Shown here: positions 48,900 through 58,643 of the stretch, in pieces
How the letters are laid out: every line of letters starts with the position of its first letter
Position numbering within the stretch: position 1 is the first letter of the stretch
Source of the DNA: Neurospora crassa OR74A
Taxonomy: Eukaryota; Ascomycota; Sordariomycetes; Sordariales; Sordariaceae
Direction: 5' to 3'
DNA: 64,000 nt
NCBI RefSeq assembly: GCF_000182925.2
Contig: NC_026503.1
Span: 744,001 to 808,000 of the forward strand
Notes under the pieces: generated by a model
What the model saw: the letters and a program-made list of their open reading frames with translations, nothing else
Told to the model about the DNA's origin: nothing
Database searches by the model: none
Made by a program: the position numbers and the translations under genes

Positions 48900-50950
48900 T
48901 ATATAAATAAATAGAAAGAATATAAAAATATACAAATAGTTCTTTATAGTACTAGCGAAGGTAAACGTAGGTAAATTTCAATAGCTTCTTTACACTTAAC
49001 CAATCAAATATAATATAACAGCACAACAATCTATATTAGGCAATAATACTACACTCTTTACTACACAGCTCTAAAGAAGGTAGATTACGCTAATTAGGCA
49101 TACACTTCTCTATTTAAAGGTATTCGTAATTAATTAATTCGAAAGCAACGTAACTAATCTATAACAGTAGCTTACCCAAATACGTACAATAGATATACTT
49201 TTACCGCTAGCGGGTTTACTATCTTACAATCTTTTCTTTAAATATCTAATATTAACTAGTAGCTATTTCTATAATAGTTATAATAAATTTATAGATATTA
49301 CTATTACTATTAAGAAGGTAATTTTTAATACTAAGGTTATTTAACTCAATTAGAAATGTAATTCTAATACTAAAGTTATAATACTACTTAATATAATAAT
49401 ATACCTATTAATTTCTAATAGGAAGCCAATTCTTTTAAATATATCGAAGGATATTCTATTGTACCTCAAATTGCTTCTTTAATTTCTCCTAAACAGCCCA
49501 GAACTCTAGCTCAGTATAAATATATATTACGAGCTTAAATATACTTACAATACTATAGGGGCCGTTGGTAATTTTACCTACCTTTAAATTAGAATTGTAT
49601 ATTAATAAACAAATACTTTAATTAGTTAAATTAAAAGAAATTAGATTATCCTAATTATCTTTACCCTCCTCGTTTTTAAAATTATCGTCATTATTCTTAG
49701 TCTTCTTCTATTTCTTTTTAGTATTAAATAGTACGTTCTTAATAATATAAAATAAACAAAATTATTATTAAGTATCAAGAAATATCTCTCCCAAAAATTA
49801 CTTTATTTCATTATACTTATTAGTAATAATAACGGTTAGGGTAAGTAAATTATAGCGTAATCCTAACTCTTTAGTAGCTTCAACTAAGAAATTAAAAGCT
49901 TCCTACTTCTCGTTATTAATAATACCAAAAATATAGTTAAATATAGAACTAATAGATAAAACGCTCGATACTTAGTAAAAGGGATAATAAAATCGATTAG
50001 TATTATACGTATTATTAATAATTATAACTTTAAGGAATATTTTAACTATCTCTATATAAATTAGGAAAGTAAAGACGAACCCTAACAACCTCTCCTCATT
50101 ATCGGGATCCATCTATTTAATATATTTAATATTATTATTATTAAATAACTTAATTAAGGTACCAATTGGGGTATAGCTATCGAAATTACAACGACAAATA
50201 TATACATATATATTATAAATATCGCTTCTTATATATACAGATTCAGGAAAGTCCTCTCGTACTATAGCAATAATTTCTCGAACTCGTATAGCATTAAATT
50301 TAGAAGTGTCATTAATTTTCTTAAGAATTTCTAACTTTATTTTATAGTATTGGGGGTGTATTAATAGATCCCAAGACTAACTATAGTTATAAATTTAATA
50401 ATTTTAATTAGAATTTAGTAAGAAGTACCAAAGACTATCGTCTTTATCCTTCTTTACAACTACTTTCTATTAACAACTACACTTACGTAATACTATCTTT
50501 CGAATCGTAGCAACAGACGGGCGCGGGTTACTAAAGCAATTATAGAGGATATAATAACAAATATAATCCTTAGCCGGAACTTTAAATTTAATACTACAAC
50601 CTCTACCTCGAATAATAGTAAAGCTATAATATTTAACCTAATTATTAATTACTTTTTAAAGACTTTCGATTATAGCTATAAGGAATATAGCGCCAATAGG
50701 TAGGTTAATAATTATATCTCTATAATCAAAGAGTTCGTCTTCGGATTCGCTATCGGAAGTACTATTGTAAAGGGAGGGACTAGGATTAGGATTAGGACTA
50801 GGACTAAGAAAATTAACAAAAGTATCGTTATTAAAGAAACCTTCCTACTCTTCATCGACTTAATTAGTTTAACTAAGGGATTAATCGCTATAACTATCTT
50901 CAATATAAGTAAAATTGATAGGCGCTTTTAATTCCTACAACAGTATCTTA
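48900..50950 (-). pseudogene. MULE transposase
   Basis: Minus strand. The N-terminal zinc-binding region (GRGCSIKFKVPAKDYICYYI near 50600; TIRKIVLRKCSC near 50490; KVVVKKDKDDSLWYFLLNSN near 50430, as in FAR1/GCM-WRKY-type domains) is followed by YTPIGTLIKLFNNNNIKYIK near 50140, then the MULE core: FLKVIIINNTYNTNRFYYPF near 50020 (first Asp mutated to Asn; DxTYxTNRxxxPL motif), FGIINNEK*EAFNFL near 49900 and LTLTVIITNKYNEIK near 49820 (second Asp, TDxDxA motif). The final Glu region is decayed. It would cut and paste the element via its 60-bp ends. Confidence 0.8.
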
Positions 50951-51276
50951 AAATTGTATACATACTACGTACAGCGTTATAAAGCTTTAAGAGAGTCAGC
51001 AAATGGCTTTGTCGATTGATGCGATTGATATTTACGTACGTGCGGTCGATTTTAGCCTATTCTGGTGATCAAAGGTGGTGTGGTTGTAAAGAAGGAGGAA
51101 AAAGAAGGTTCAAAATCACCAAGTCTAAAATCTAGGCATTGAGCGCTTGTGAATGGGGGTTCCACTGGTTGACTGGGCTTGGCGCTGTTTTACATGAAAG
51201 GCTGTTGTACAATTACTATCTGGTTGAAATAAAAGATCGTAAAAAAAGATGCCCACGTTTAACCCTAACCCGATTG

Positions 51277-51336
51277 GGGCACGGATTAGGATTGGGGCAC
51301 GAGTAAGAGGTTGATGGGGCACGCGGAGTAAATGCC
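51277..51336 (-). repeat. MULE terminal inverted repeat, right
   Basis: Perfect 60-bp inverted copy of 47616-47675. The adjacent internal bases add another GGGGCAC word (about 51275). No CpA/TpG decay, unlike the element interior. Confidence 0.9.
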
Positions 51337-51344
51337 ATAAAAAA
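51337..51344. repeat. MULE target duplication ATAAAAAA (right)
   Basis: Exact repeat of 47608-47615. Confidence 0.8.
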
Positions 51345-51660
51345 TTCATTCTATTATTTTAATAAGCTACTTAAGAGAATACTCTAGCAAAAATCTATTT
51401 TATTACGAAGAATAATCTAGCGAACGAATTGTACTCGAAAGCGATACCGACGATTAATAATTATAGGAAATTAAAAAAATAATAAATCGAAAAGTATTAT
51501 AATATAGAAGCAAACTATTAATTGAGTATTAGGTTAAATATAGAGGCTATAGTATAGAATATAACGAATAGTACTTATAAGGTAGTCTATATATTAATAA
51601 ATTAATAGAGAATACCTAAGACCTAGTTTGTAACTACGAACAACTCTATCTTATTAATCC
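51345..51660 (+). pseudogene. Gypsy-D chromodomain
   Basis: With the MULE and one duplication copy removed, ELPYI*K runs into IHSIILISYLREYSSKN (IHPxxxxxxL block), then LESDTDD**L*EIKKIINRK and IEY*VKYRGYSIEYNE*Y, matching the chromodomain W-x-V-E-x-I-x-x-x-R...Y-x-V-K-W-x-G-Y...W signature with Trp codons turned into stops. Confidence 0.8.
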
Positions 51661-52190
51661 CAAATTACTAGTATACATAAATAAATTATCCCTAAATAAA
51701 ATTGTAATTACCGAAGTCGATTATATCCCTAAGTTAAATATTATTGTCGTTATTCTAAGAAAAAGTAAATAGAAAGAAATATTAGTAACCTCGAATACCG
51801 CCTTACTTATTGTACTAACCGATACCCCTTTAATAATTCAATCTATTAAAAAGTATATCCTAAATATAAAAGCCTTCTTATCCCTAACTTAATTATTGTT
51901 ATAATTACCACCGCCTATACTACTACTCGATAAAATATTATTGTTAAATAAACTTTATATTATATAACGAATTTAATAATCCTTTACCTTATTACTACTA
52001 CTAACTCTTATACTATCGTTAGATAAATAAAAAATACTATTACCAAACAAACCTTAAATTATCTTACTAAAAACTTAATACCCCCTCACCTTGCTATTAT
52101 TACTAACCTTTATACTATTATTTAATAAATAGGAAATACTATCGCTAGACGAACATTAAATTAATTTAGAGAAAAGCCAAAATCCCCTTA
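51661..52190 (+). repeat. Post-chromodomain region with three 102-bp direct repeats
   Basis: Units start near 51885, 51987 and 52089; each is 34 codons in plus frame and reads LLLLLT(L/F)IL...(D/N)K*(K/E)IL, so length is kept in codon multiples. 51661-51884 has open text (NKIVITEVDYIPKLNIIVVI) but no known domain. In-frame unit length argues that this was translated as a pol extension or a separate ORF. Confidence 0.6.
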
Positions 52191-54080
52191 TTATAATATT
52201 AATATAAATCCAACGCATCGTTTATTAAATACTACCGCCTAAAATAAATACCAATAACGAATAATATAGAGCTATAATTATATACCTAATTAACGTACAA
52301 AGGCAGGCGGGACTATAATAGATCCAACCACCGTCGAAGAAGCGTACCGGCAAACCCCAAACTAAATGAACTAACAACGACCTACCGCCTAAGGTCGAGT
52401 AGGTTATTTGCAATCATCTACCTAAGGAGGAGATGGTTATAGTTATAGATATATTTATAAACTATAGTATCTATAAACGTATATCCGATAATAATTATTA
52501 TAGCTGTAATTGTAATGTATTTAAGACTATCGCGACTACTAAAGGTACTAACTTACGTAAGGGCATTAACAATACTATTATTAAAAACAGTATTAAATTG
52601 CTAAATTATATTGTTATTAAAGCGGCCTACTTTACAATACTAACCTTAAACTACAATATAACGGAGTGGCTTAGTAATTTAGAAGCTTCTAACTTCGTAT
52701 TAATAATTAAAGCTAATTAGTACTATACTTACAATAGTAATAAGTCTGTAATCTTAGTATATTAGGATACTAATATAGCGCTATTAGTATAATATAAAAT
52801 AAGAAGAATATTTAATTTTATTATCGATAAGGCTATCTAAACGTTTAACGCAAATAAACCGGCAGATATATAAACTATCGCCCGCGAACAACTAAAGCTA
52901 AAAGTATATAGTATTATAGCTATTTACTTAAGGGATACAGGATTAATCGATATACAATATATAATTATTATTAAGGTACACTATAATTAGCAATTTACTT
53001 ATACTAAAAGTAATTAACCCGAACTAATTGCCCCCGTCCTGAATATTGTATAACCGGTCGCCCCCGCCCCGAACGTTATATAACCGTTAATAACTACTAT
53101 ACTAAATATTAGAGAATCTAAGGTCCCTAGAACCCTTAATTCTATCGAATAAATTATAATTAATACTATTTAACCGATAAATATTATTAATAATACTACT
53201 ACTAATTAAGTAGCAACTAAATACCCAACCGATACAATTAATAATTCCTTAACTAAGAGACGTAAATCCCGCAATATACTTTAGGCCGAATTAGACGAAC
53301 TCTAATAAGCTTACTACGAATTACGTAAAGAATAAGAAAAGTAGTGCGAAGAATTAAAGAATTAATATAATAATTACTATAAACTAAATAATAAATATAT
53401 TAATTTGTATAATAAGTATAATGGCCTCTAACGTAAATATAACCTTATAGTTAGGGAGTACTAATAAATAGTAAATAAAATAAAAGACGTAATATACTAC
53501 TTTAAAAAAGCGTTTAAAATAATTAAAAATTTACCCGAAGATAGAGTTGCGGACGTAGCTAATTACTAGAATAATATTAGTATAGCTATTAACCGAGGAT
53601 TTAGAACTAGTATAGCGATTGATATATTATTTGAGATGCTACGTATAGCTTAGATTGTGTAGGACGAATTGGAATTTAATAACGCTACTAATACTATCTA
53701 CTCACCTAATAGCCTTAAGTACCCGTACCTTATAGAAATACGGGCCGGGTAACGATATGTTTATATAAGGTTAAGACCCTAAACTGGCTTTAAAAAGCGT
53801 ATTATCGAATCCCCAACGCCTATCGTACCCATCGCCCCAGCGCCTATTACTAATTTAACCGCCGCCTTAATACCTATCGTTAATCCAATTGCCGCCCTAG
53901 TATCTATCGTCAACCTAATTGCCGCCCTAGTACCTATTACCAACCTAACCGCCGCCCTAATACCTATCGCCAACCTAGCCGCCGCCCTAGCGCCTATCGC
54001 CAACCTAGCCGCTACTCTAGCGCCTATTACCAATTTAACCGCCGCCCCTAATACTATTGAAATCCAATCTAGCGATGGTT
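52190..54080 (+). pseudogene. Gypsy-D extra ORF downstream of pol, function unknown
   Basis: About 630 codons in one plus frame, with stops only at Gln/Trp positions. It starts with *I*RIVY*ILPPKINTNNE-like text, then a basic SKKRTGKP segment and a 95-codon open piece from 52433 (LSNLEASNFVLIIKAN). Then EQLKLKVYSIIAIYLRDTGL near 52890, a Glu/Lys/Tyr-rich coiled-coil candidate 53280-53470 (AELDEL*QAYYELRKE) and a globular-looking end (NRGFRTSIAIDILFEMLRIA near 53600). It ends in a Pro-Ile-Ala repeat. No env, gag or known gene was recognised; a structural or accessory protein is possible. Confidence 0.55.
53819..54052 (+). repeat. 30-bp coding minisatellite, about 7.8 units
   Basis: One 24-bp and seven 30-bp units from 53843 (53843, 53873, 53903, 53933, 53963, 53993, 54023), each reading as ten residues of the type PI(A/T/V)NL(A/T)AAL(A/V). 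The complementary strand is open as well (53779-54033), which follows from the unit sequence and is not a separate gene. Confidence 0.9.
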
Positions 54081-54604
54081 AAAGTGAAACGATAGTCAAC
54101 GATTAAAAATATTACAATAGCCTCTAAACCGTAATTGTAGGATATAGCGCATAACTAGCCTTATTACAAATTATCCTACCCTAAAGGATAATAGTACTAG
54201 GACTTTTAATAATAATATCGTTAATTCCATTTCCTTTTCTCTTTCATTCTCAGTAAAGGCTCTTTGTTAGATGCCTATTATCTAGTTAATTACTATCTTC
54301 ATTTTCTTATTATTAATCGTCGGTTAATCGTACTATTAATAGTCTTTCTATAAAGGATGACTATTATATAGGACGACGCCGCAATACTCAAATATTGCGA
54401 TTGAATGTAGCCTTTAGAACTATTCACTAGTATAATCAACTAATAATTTTACTTACCGATAAATAGTATTTCCTTTTTATTTTCTTTAGTTTTTTATAGT
54501 ACTAGGCTGCGGATTACAATTGCTACTCTTACGGTTATACTAAAAACTACCTACCTTTATATATTTAGAGATAATCGGGACGATTATTATTATAGAGGGG
54601 GTAT
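54080..54604 (+). other. Gypsy-D 3' untranslated region and polypurine tract
   Basis: No frame seen. TAGAGGGGGT at 54593-54602 directly before the LTR is the likely polypurine tract priming plus-strand DNA synthesis. Confidence 0.6.
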
Positions 54605-54818
54605 TATAAGAGGAATAGTCCAGGGAAGGTTGATAGTCGGGACGATTAATGGCTAAGTACTAGGCAAGCTCGACAGGCACTGGGCAAGCTCGATAGGGCG
54701 CTCAACCGCCTATATATTGGGTATAAAACCTAGTACCGTAATATATCTAAGCAGCAGTCAGATTCTAGAGAAGACAATACATTCAAACCATTGCATCTAT
54801 CGTGCCGTTCCTCTCACA
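54605..54818 (+). repeat. Gypsy-D 3' LTR
   Basis: 214 bp, TATAAGAG...CTCTCACA; the first TG is RIP-changed to TA. Differences from the 5' LTR are mostly C/T and G/A. Confidence 0.92.
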
Positions 54819-54823
54819 GTAAT
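54819..54823. repeat. Gypsy-D target duplication GTAAT (right)
   Basis: Matches 39694-39698; the gypsy-C frame continues at the next base. Confidence 0.9.
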
Positions 54824-55420
54824 TACTAATTAAATTACCGAATTACTTTATAGGTAGTTAGAAGTTATAATAGTTTTGGAGGTTATTAATTAAGAGTATA
54901 CGAAATAGTATAATAAATTTCGGAAGTTAAAGGAGTTCGACGTTGGAAGTTGGGTTTTATTTAATACGAAGTATATTAAATAACGTTGCTTAAGCGCTAA
55001 ATTAGTAAATAAATTTTTAAGACCCTTTTAAATTACTAAGGTTATTAGGGAGAAGAAGATAGTATATTAATTTATATTCCTTATATATTACTAAATTTAT
55101 TTAATATTCTTTATTACTTTATTAGAATTATATTATAGGGGTTCTGCTATAGTATCGTTACGAAGGGAAGTTGTAGATATTAAGGAAAATAATATTTAGT
55201 ATAAAGTTAAAGCGATTATAAAGTATTATAGATTTAGTTATTAATATTAATTTTAGGTTAAATAGAAGGGGTATCCGGACAATGAGAATTCGTAGGTTTT
55301 ATAAGAAGATATAAATTGCTTAGACCTTTTTAAAGAATACGAGGCTAGGGAAATATAGTGGTGGTATATTAGTAGTAGGCTGATTATTAGGTTGATAAAG
55401 GTTAGTTAGGTAGTAGAAGG
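54824..55420 (+). pseudogene. Gypsy-C integrase C-terminus (GPF module) and chromodomain
   Basis: Continues the frame from 39693 (MVLLIVI then TN*ITELLYR*LEVII). FDVGSWVLFNTKYIK near 54940 and LVNKFLRPF*ITKVI near 55010 form the GPF module; IYLIFFITLLELYY near 55100 is the linker (IHPxFHVSLLEP). The chromodomain reads YKVKAIIKYYRF near 55205, VK*KGYPDNENS near 55260 and DINCLDLFKEYEARE near 55310. Trp codons are stops. Confidence 0.85.
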
Positions 55421-55429
55421 AAAATAGTA

Positions 55430-55790
55430 ATTATTTAGAAATATAGAATAGAAATGTAAAATATAGATATAAATTATAAAATAGAGATATAAAATATAAA
55501 TATAAGATGTAAAATGTAAATATAAGATATAGATATAAGATGTAGATGTGAAATGTAGAGTAGAAATATAAAATATAAATGTAAGTTGTAAAGTAGAAAT
55601 ATAAGTAGAGATGTAAAATATAAATGTGAAATATAAATATAAGGTATAAAGTAGAAATATAAAGTAGAAATATAAGAGTGGAGATGTAGAGTAGAAATGT
55701 AAAATAAAAATACGAAAGTAAAAATATAAGGCGGAGATATAAAATAGAAATATTAAATAGGACGAAAAATAGAAAGGGAAGGTAGTTTAA
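55430..55790 (+). repeat. Degenerate short tandem repeat after the gypsy-C chromodomain
   Basis: About 360 bases of irregular AAATATAAAGTAG/AAATGTAAAATATAG-type words, roughly 12-18 bases each, running on from the chromodomain frame. With stops read as Gln it gives a Val/Lys/Met/Gln-rich tail (VEIQNINVSCKVEIQ). Likely a low-complexity C-terminal extension that expanded by slippage. Confidence 0.7.
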
Positions 55791-55888
55791 TTTAATATAG
55801 GATATTAATAAAGTGCTAGGTAGAATATAGCCTGTATTTTTTATTACCGCCCTAAATAAAAAAATCCTTAACGGCGTTTATTATTATT

Positions 55889-55958
55889 GATATAGGATTA
55901 GAACCTACAACCTTAAGAAGAATACTCCTATATACTACTATACCTATTAATAATATTC
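55889..55958 (-). pseudogene. tRNA-like relict (low confidence)
   Basis: Minus strand: A-box-like TAGGTATAGTAGTA and, about 40 bases on, B-box-like GGTTCTAATCC with a pairable T stem (GTAGG/CCTAT). The acceptor stem TATTAAT can pair with ATCAATA if one G-to-A change is allowed. The anticodon stem does not pair, so this may be a decayed tRNA, a tRNA-derived repeat, or chance. Confidence 0.25.
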
Positions 55959-56130
55959 GTAAATACTATTTTATACTATTTATTTATAGTCCTTCTTTAT
56001 AAATTCTAATAATTTATTTAATTTCCTATTTATAAACATTAGCCTCCTATTAACCGTCTAATACTAAGGACCTTAGCTATAATTAGAGGAGGGAGTAATA
56101 CGAATAAAAGAGTTCGGTATAGAAATATCT

Positions 56131-56524
56131 ATAGGAGAGTTGCTATTATTAGTAATAGGATTACTAATAGGGGCTATTGGATTGATATTAATATTAATAT
56201 TATTAATATTATAGTAGTTAAGTTTCGAGTAGCTCTTATAATTAAAGTTCCTAATTCAGAATATATTAGGCAATATTGTAGGGAGATTATTATTAATAAA
56301 GCGCGCTTATATTATAGCCTAAAATACTACTATAGACCAATATAATTATTATAAGAGGGGGGTAGGTAGGGGGCTACCAGTATCGGTAAGGCGTATAATT
56401 TTAGCCGCTATATTCTATATATCGTTCCGGAAATTACGAGTACTATAGGGGACTTCGAGTATATAGCGGCGCAGTGATAACGAATACTGCGATCTCTCGT
56501 TGAATTCTGGAAGGAGAAGATGTT

Positions 56525-56564
<40 letters not shown>

Positions 56565-56570
56565 GGAGAG
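56131..56570 (+). mobile_element. Poly(A)-tailed retroposon (SINE-like or truncated LINE)
   Basis: An uninterrupted run of about 35 A (56528-56562) ends a 0.42-kb segment flanked by ATAGGAGAG at 56131-56139 and 56562-56570. This is the structure left by target-primed insertion of a polyadenylated RNA. The last 60 bases before the tail keep CA and TG dinucleotides, unlike the surroundings. No ORF; no tRNA, 5S or 7SL relationship could be shown. It lies in the 3' region of gypsy-C. Confidence 0.65.
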
Positions 56571-57850
56571 ATAATAAGGGGAAGATAGCGTACTTTTAGT
56601 TTAGTAGGTATTTGTACTAATTAAATAGAGTACTTCGCGTAGGTTTAGGGTTAGGGCGTTAATAAATATTTAAATTAAAGTAACGTTATATCCTAAATAG
56701 GCAAGGGGGCGGATATTACTAAAGGATAGGAAAGGAGTAGTTAATTAGAAGTTAATTATAAATATAAGGTGAAAGGAAGGAGAGGATAGAGTAAAAAGAA
56801 AGAAAATAGGGAGGAAAAGCGAATATATTAATTGGGCTTATAAGGAAGATGGGGATTAGTATATAGGTATATAGTAGAAATATATATATTTATAGCGGGG
56901 GTTGGCTTAAGTAAAGGGGTAATTAAAATAATTATAGAATTAAGGGAGGGGGTAATAAATATAATTATAAAAGTAAAGATAGGAGGAAGAAGAGAGGAGA
57001 GGCGAAGAGGGTAGGCGGAAGGGACGTTATATAAATAAAGGAGGAGGTCCTTATATAAATATAAATTGAAGTAAGCAAATATAATTCTAGGCGGACGAAT
57101 ATAAAATAATATAGGGTAAGAAGAGTATTAGGTAATTATATAGGCGGTAGGAGGGGGTAAATAGAAGGATAAAACGAGGGTAATAGCTAGAAGGGGAAGG
57201 ATAGGACGAGTAAATAGTAGTAGCAGTTGTAAAAAGGTAGGAGAAAAAGGTAGAAAATAGGAAAATATATAATTCGGATTATAATAGGGAAAATAGGAAT
57301 AGTAATTAGGAATTATACTATTAGAACGAAGGGAATAATACGAAGAATAAGGCGAGGGCAATAGGAAGGCGATTAAGAAGGAATAATATAGGTAAAGAAG
57401 GTTTATAGAGGAAGTAGTATATAGAATTATAGGAAGCGAAGGAAGGAAACGAAAATTCTCAGGATAGAACCTATAAGGAGGGGGATTATATTTAAGTATT
57501 GTAATAGGTCGTAGTAGGCGTAAATAATAGAGAATAACTTATAAAAGGAGCTTCGGAATTTAATTATATAAGTATTATATAGTAAGTATAAATAACGGAA
57601 GGTACCTTATAAGAGTATTAAATTGTACTATAAATGTGGATAATAGAGAGTATTTAATAAGAGGAACTATAGGGTGTAATTATATTAATATCCTAAGGTA
57701 CTTATTAATACTCTTAAATTTAATATAATACTCCTCATTAAGTGAAATAAAGCTTATTACCTCGTATATTTATAGAATAACGGTCTTAGTAATAGTCGGA
57801 AACCCGGCTAACTTTTTAAATTTAATAATAGTTTTATATTTATATTTAGA
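56571..57850 (+). other. Purine-rich region of gypsy-C, no recognised gene
   Basis: Plus strand is strongly A/G-rich from 56570 to about 57450 and gives Lys/Arg/Gly-rich text in all frames; a pyrimidine-strand open frame at 57128-57361 is its shadow. It sits between chromodomain and 3' LTR where gypsy elements usually have little sequence, so it may be a further low-complexity ORF or an unrecognised insertion. Confidence 0.4.
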
Positions 57851-58165
57851 GTTTATAAAAATAGATATTATAATACTAATATTCTAGCGGGCGGGACGCT
57901 AGACGTTTAAATTTAATATTTGTTTTGTATCCGCGTTGGAGTTTATGAGAATGGATTTATAATACCGATATTCTAGCGGGCGGAACGCCAGCGTTTTAAA
58001 TCTAATACTAGTTTCGTATTTACGTTTAAAATTCATAAGAATAGATATTATAATACCAATATACTAGTAGGCAGAATACTAGCTCTTTGGATCTAATACT
58101 AATTTTGTATCCGTATTTGGAATTTATAAGAATAGATAATACAATACTAATACTCTAGCGGACGG
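57851..58165. repeat. 90-bp tandem repeat upstream of the gypsy-C 3' LTR
   Basis: Units at 57851-57940, 57941-58030, 58031-58121 and a partial one at 58122-58165, each with ATAATACYRATATTCTAGCGG and a TTTGTATCCG-like block. A partial earlier unit may start near 57796. Differences are mostly transitions. Confidence 0.8.
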
Positions 58166-58284
58166 TTTACCGGTAGCGGAGCAACTATAATCCGGAATAT
58201 AACGTCGGCAATTATAGTAAGTAATGCCCAATAACGCTATAGTACACCGGTTTTTATTATAGAGGTTCCAAAAACGGAATTTAT

Positions 58285-58297
58285 AAGGGGGGGGGTT
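58285..58297 (+). other. Gypsy-C polypurine tract
   Basis: AAGGGGGGGGGTT immediately before the 3' LTR; standard position for the plus-strand primer. Confidence 0.75.
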
Positions 58298-58298
58298 A

Positions 58299-58638
58299 TA
58301 TTAAGAGGCTAAGAATTTGTATATAGAAGCACTTTAACGGCTACTACTCCCCTTTATTAACCGAAGTATAAAATTATTAACAATAACGCCTATATCGGGT
58401 TGGACTTACGGGAAGGATAATCCAATACTATACCGAGGCGCTAGACTAGTACAAAGCTCTATAATACTCGTTAGTAAATTAATAGAATTTATATAAATAT
58501 AAAAGAGGTTTAACGGAGTATAATTTATTATAGTCGGTAGCTATTAATACATCTTTGGATTGACCCCTAATTTACCGTCCCCTACGTGTGGCCACGACCG
58601 TAGTCACCTCAGCCTACCTTTCGCCTACGTTCCTGACA
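58299..58638 (+). repeat. Gypsy-C 3' LTR
   Basis: 340 bp, matching 34393-34732. The right end (58560-58638) is unmutated and keeps the terminal CCTGACA. Confidence 0.92.
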
Positions 58639-58643
58639 GGATT
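58639..58643. repeat. Gypsy-C target duplication GGATT (right)
   Basis: Matches 34388-34392. Confidence 0.9.

Larger units (their letters stand above)
47616..51336 (-). mobile_element. Mutator-like DNA transposon (MULE) with 60-bp perfect inverted ends
   Basis: 3.7-kb element with GGCATTTACTCC... terminal inverted repeats and an 8-bp target duplication, inserted between integrase and chromodomain of gypsy-D. Contains a decayed MULE transposase on the minus strand. Terminal repeats length, duplication size and the transposase domain agree on the Mutator superfamily; 8-9 bp duplications are usual there. It is the youngest insertion in this branch of the nest. Confidence 0.85.
39699..54818 (+). 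mobile_element. Gypsy-D, large chromodomain Ty3/gypsy element carrying a MULE
   Basis: Plus-strand element, 15.1 kb including a 3.7-kb MULE. 214-bp LTRs (TGTAAGAG...CTCTCACA) are flanked by GTAAT. The order is a long leader, gag, protease, RT, RNase H, integrase, chromodomain, extra repeat-bearing coding region, polypurine tract, LTR. Unlike its host gypsy-C, the plus strand keeps many CA but almost no TG (15 CA to 1 TG in 40021-40260), so mutation hit mainly G on the coding strand. Confidence 0.92.
34393..58638 (+). mobile_element. Gypsy-C, chromodomain Ty3/gypsy element carrying gypsy-D
   Basis: Plus-strand element with 340-bp LTRs and GGATT duplication, inserted in the RT start of LINE-B. 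Its own sequence is 34393-39693 plus 54824-58638 (about 9 kb, less the 56140-56561 insertion). Order is LTR, gag, RT, RNase H, integrase [gypsy-D], GPF module, chromodomain, repeats, polypurine tract, LTR. Both CA and TG are depleted, with TG slightly better retained, unlike gypsy-D inside it. Confidence 0.92.

Noticed and set aside
51125-51349. 74-codon minus-strand frame across the MULE right end
   Set aside because: Spans the terminal inverted repeat and the insertion junction.
53779-54033. 84-codon minus-strand frame rich in Ala/Arg/Ile repeats
   Set aside because: Antisense shadow of the 30-bp minisatellite; a 30-bp unit lacking stops on both strands stays open automatically.
56400-56527. 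5S rRNA or snRNA origin of the poly(A) retroposon
   Set aside because: Short resemblances (GGGTAGGTAGG, GCGCAGTGATA) do not extend and do not fold as those RNAs.
56640-56660. TTTAGGGTTAGGG-like telomere word
   Set aside because: Only about two units; no array, so no telomeric or subtelomeric inference. A similar short word near 51258 was dismissed for the same reason.
57128-57361. Pro/Tyr/Ser-rich minus-strand frame
   Set aside because: Shadow of a purine-rich tract on the plus strand.
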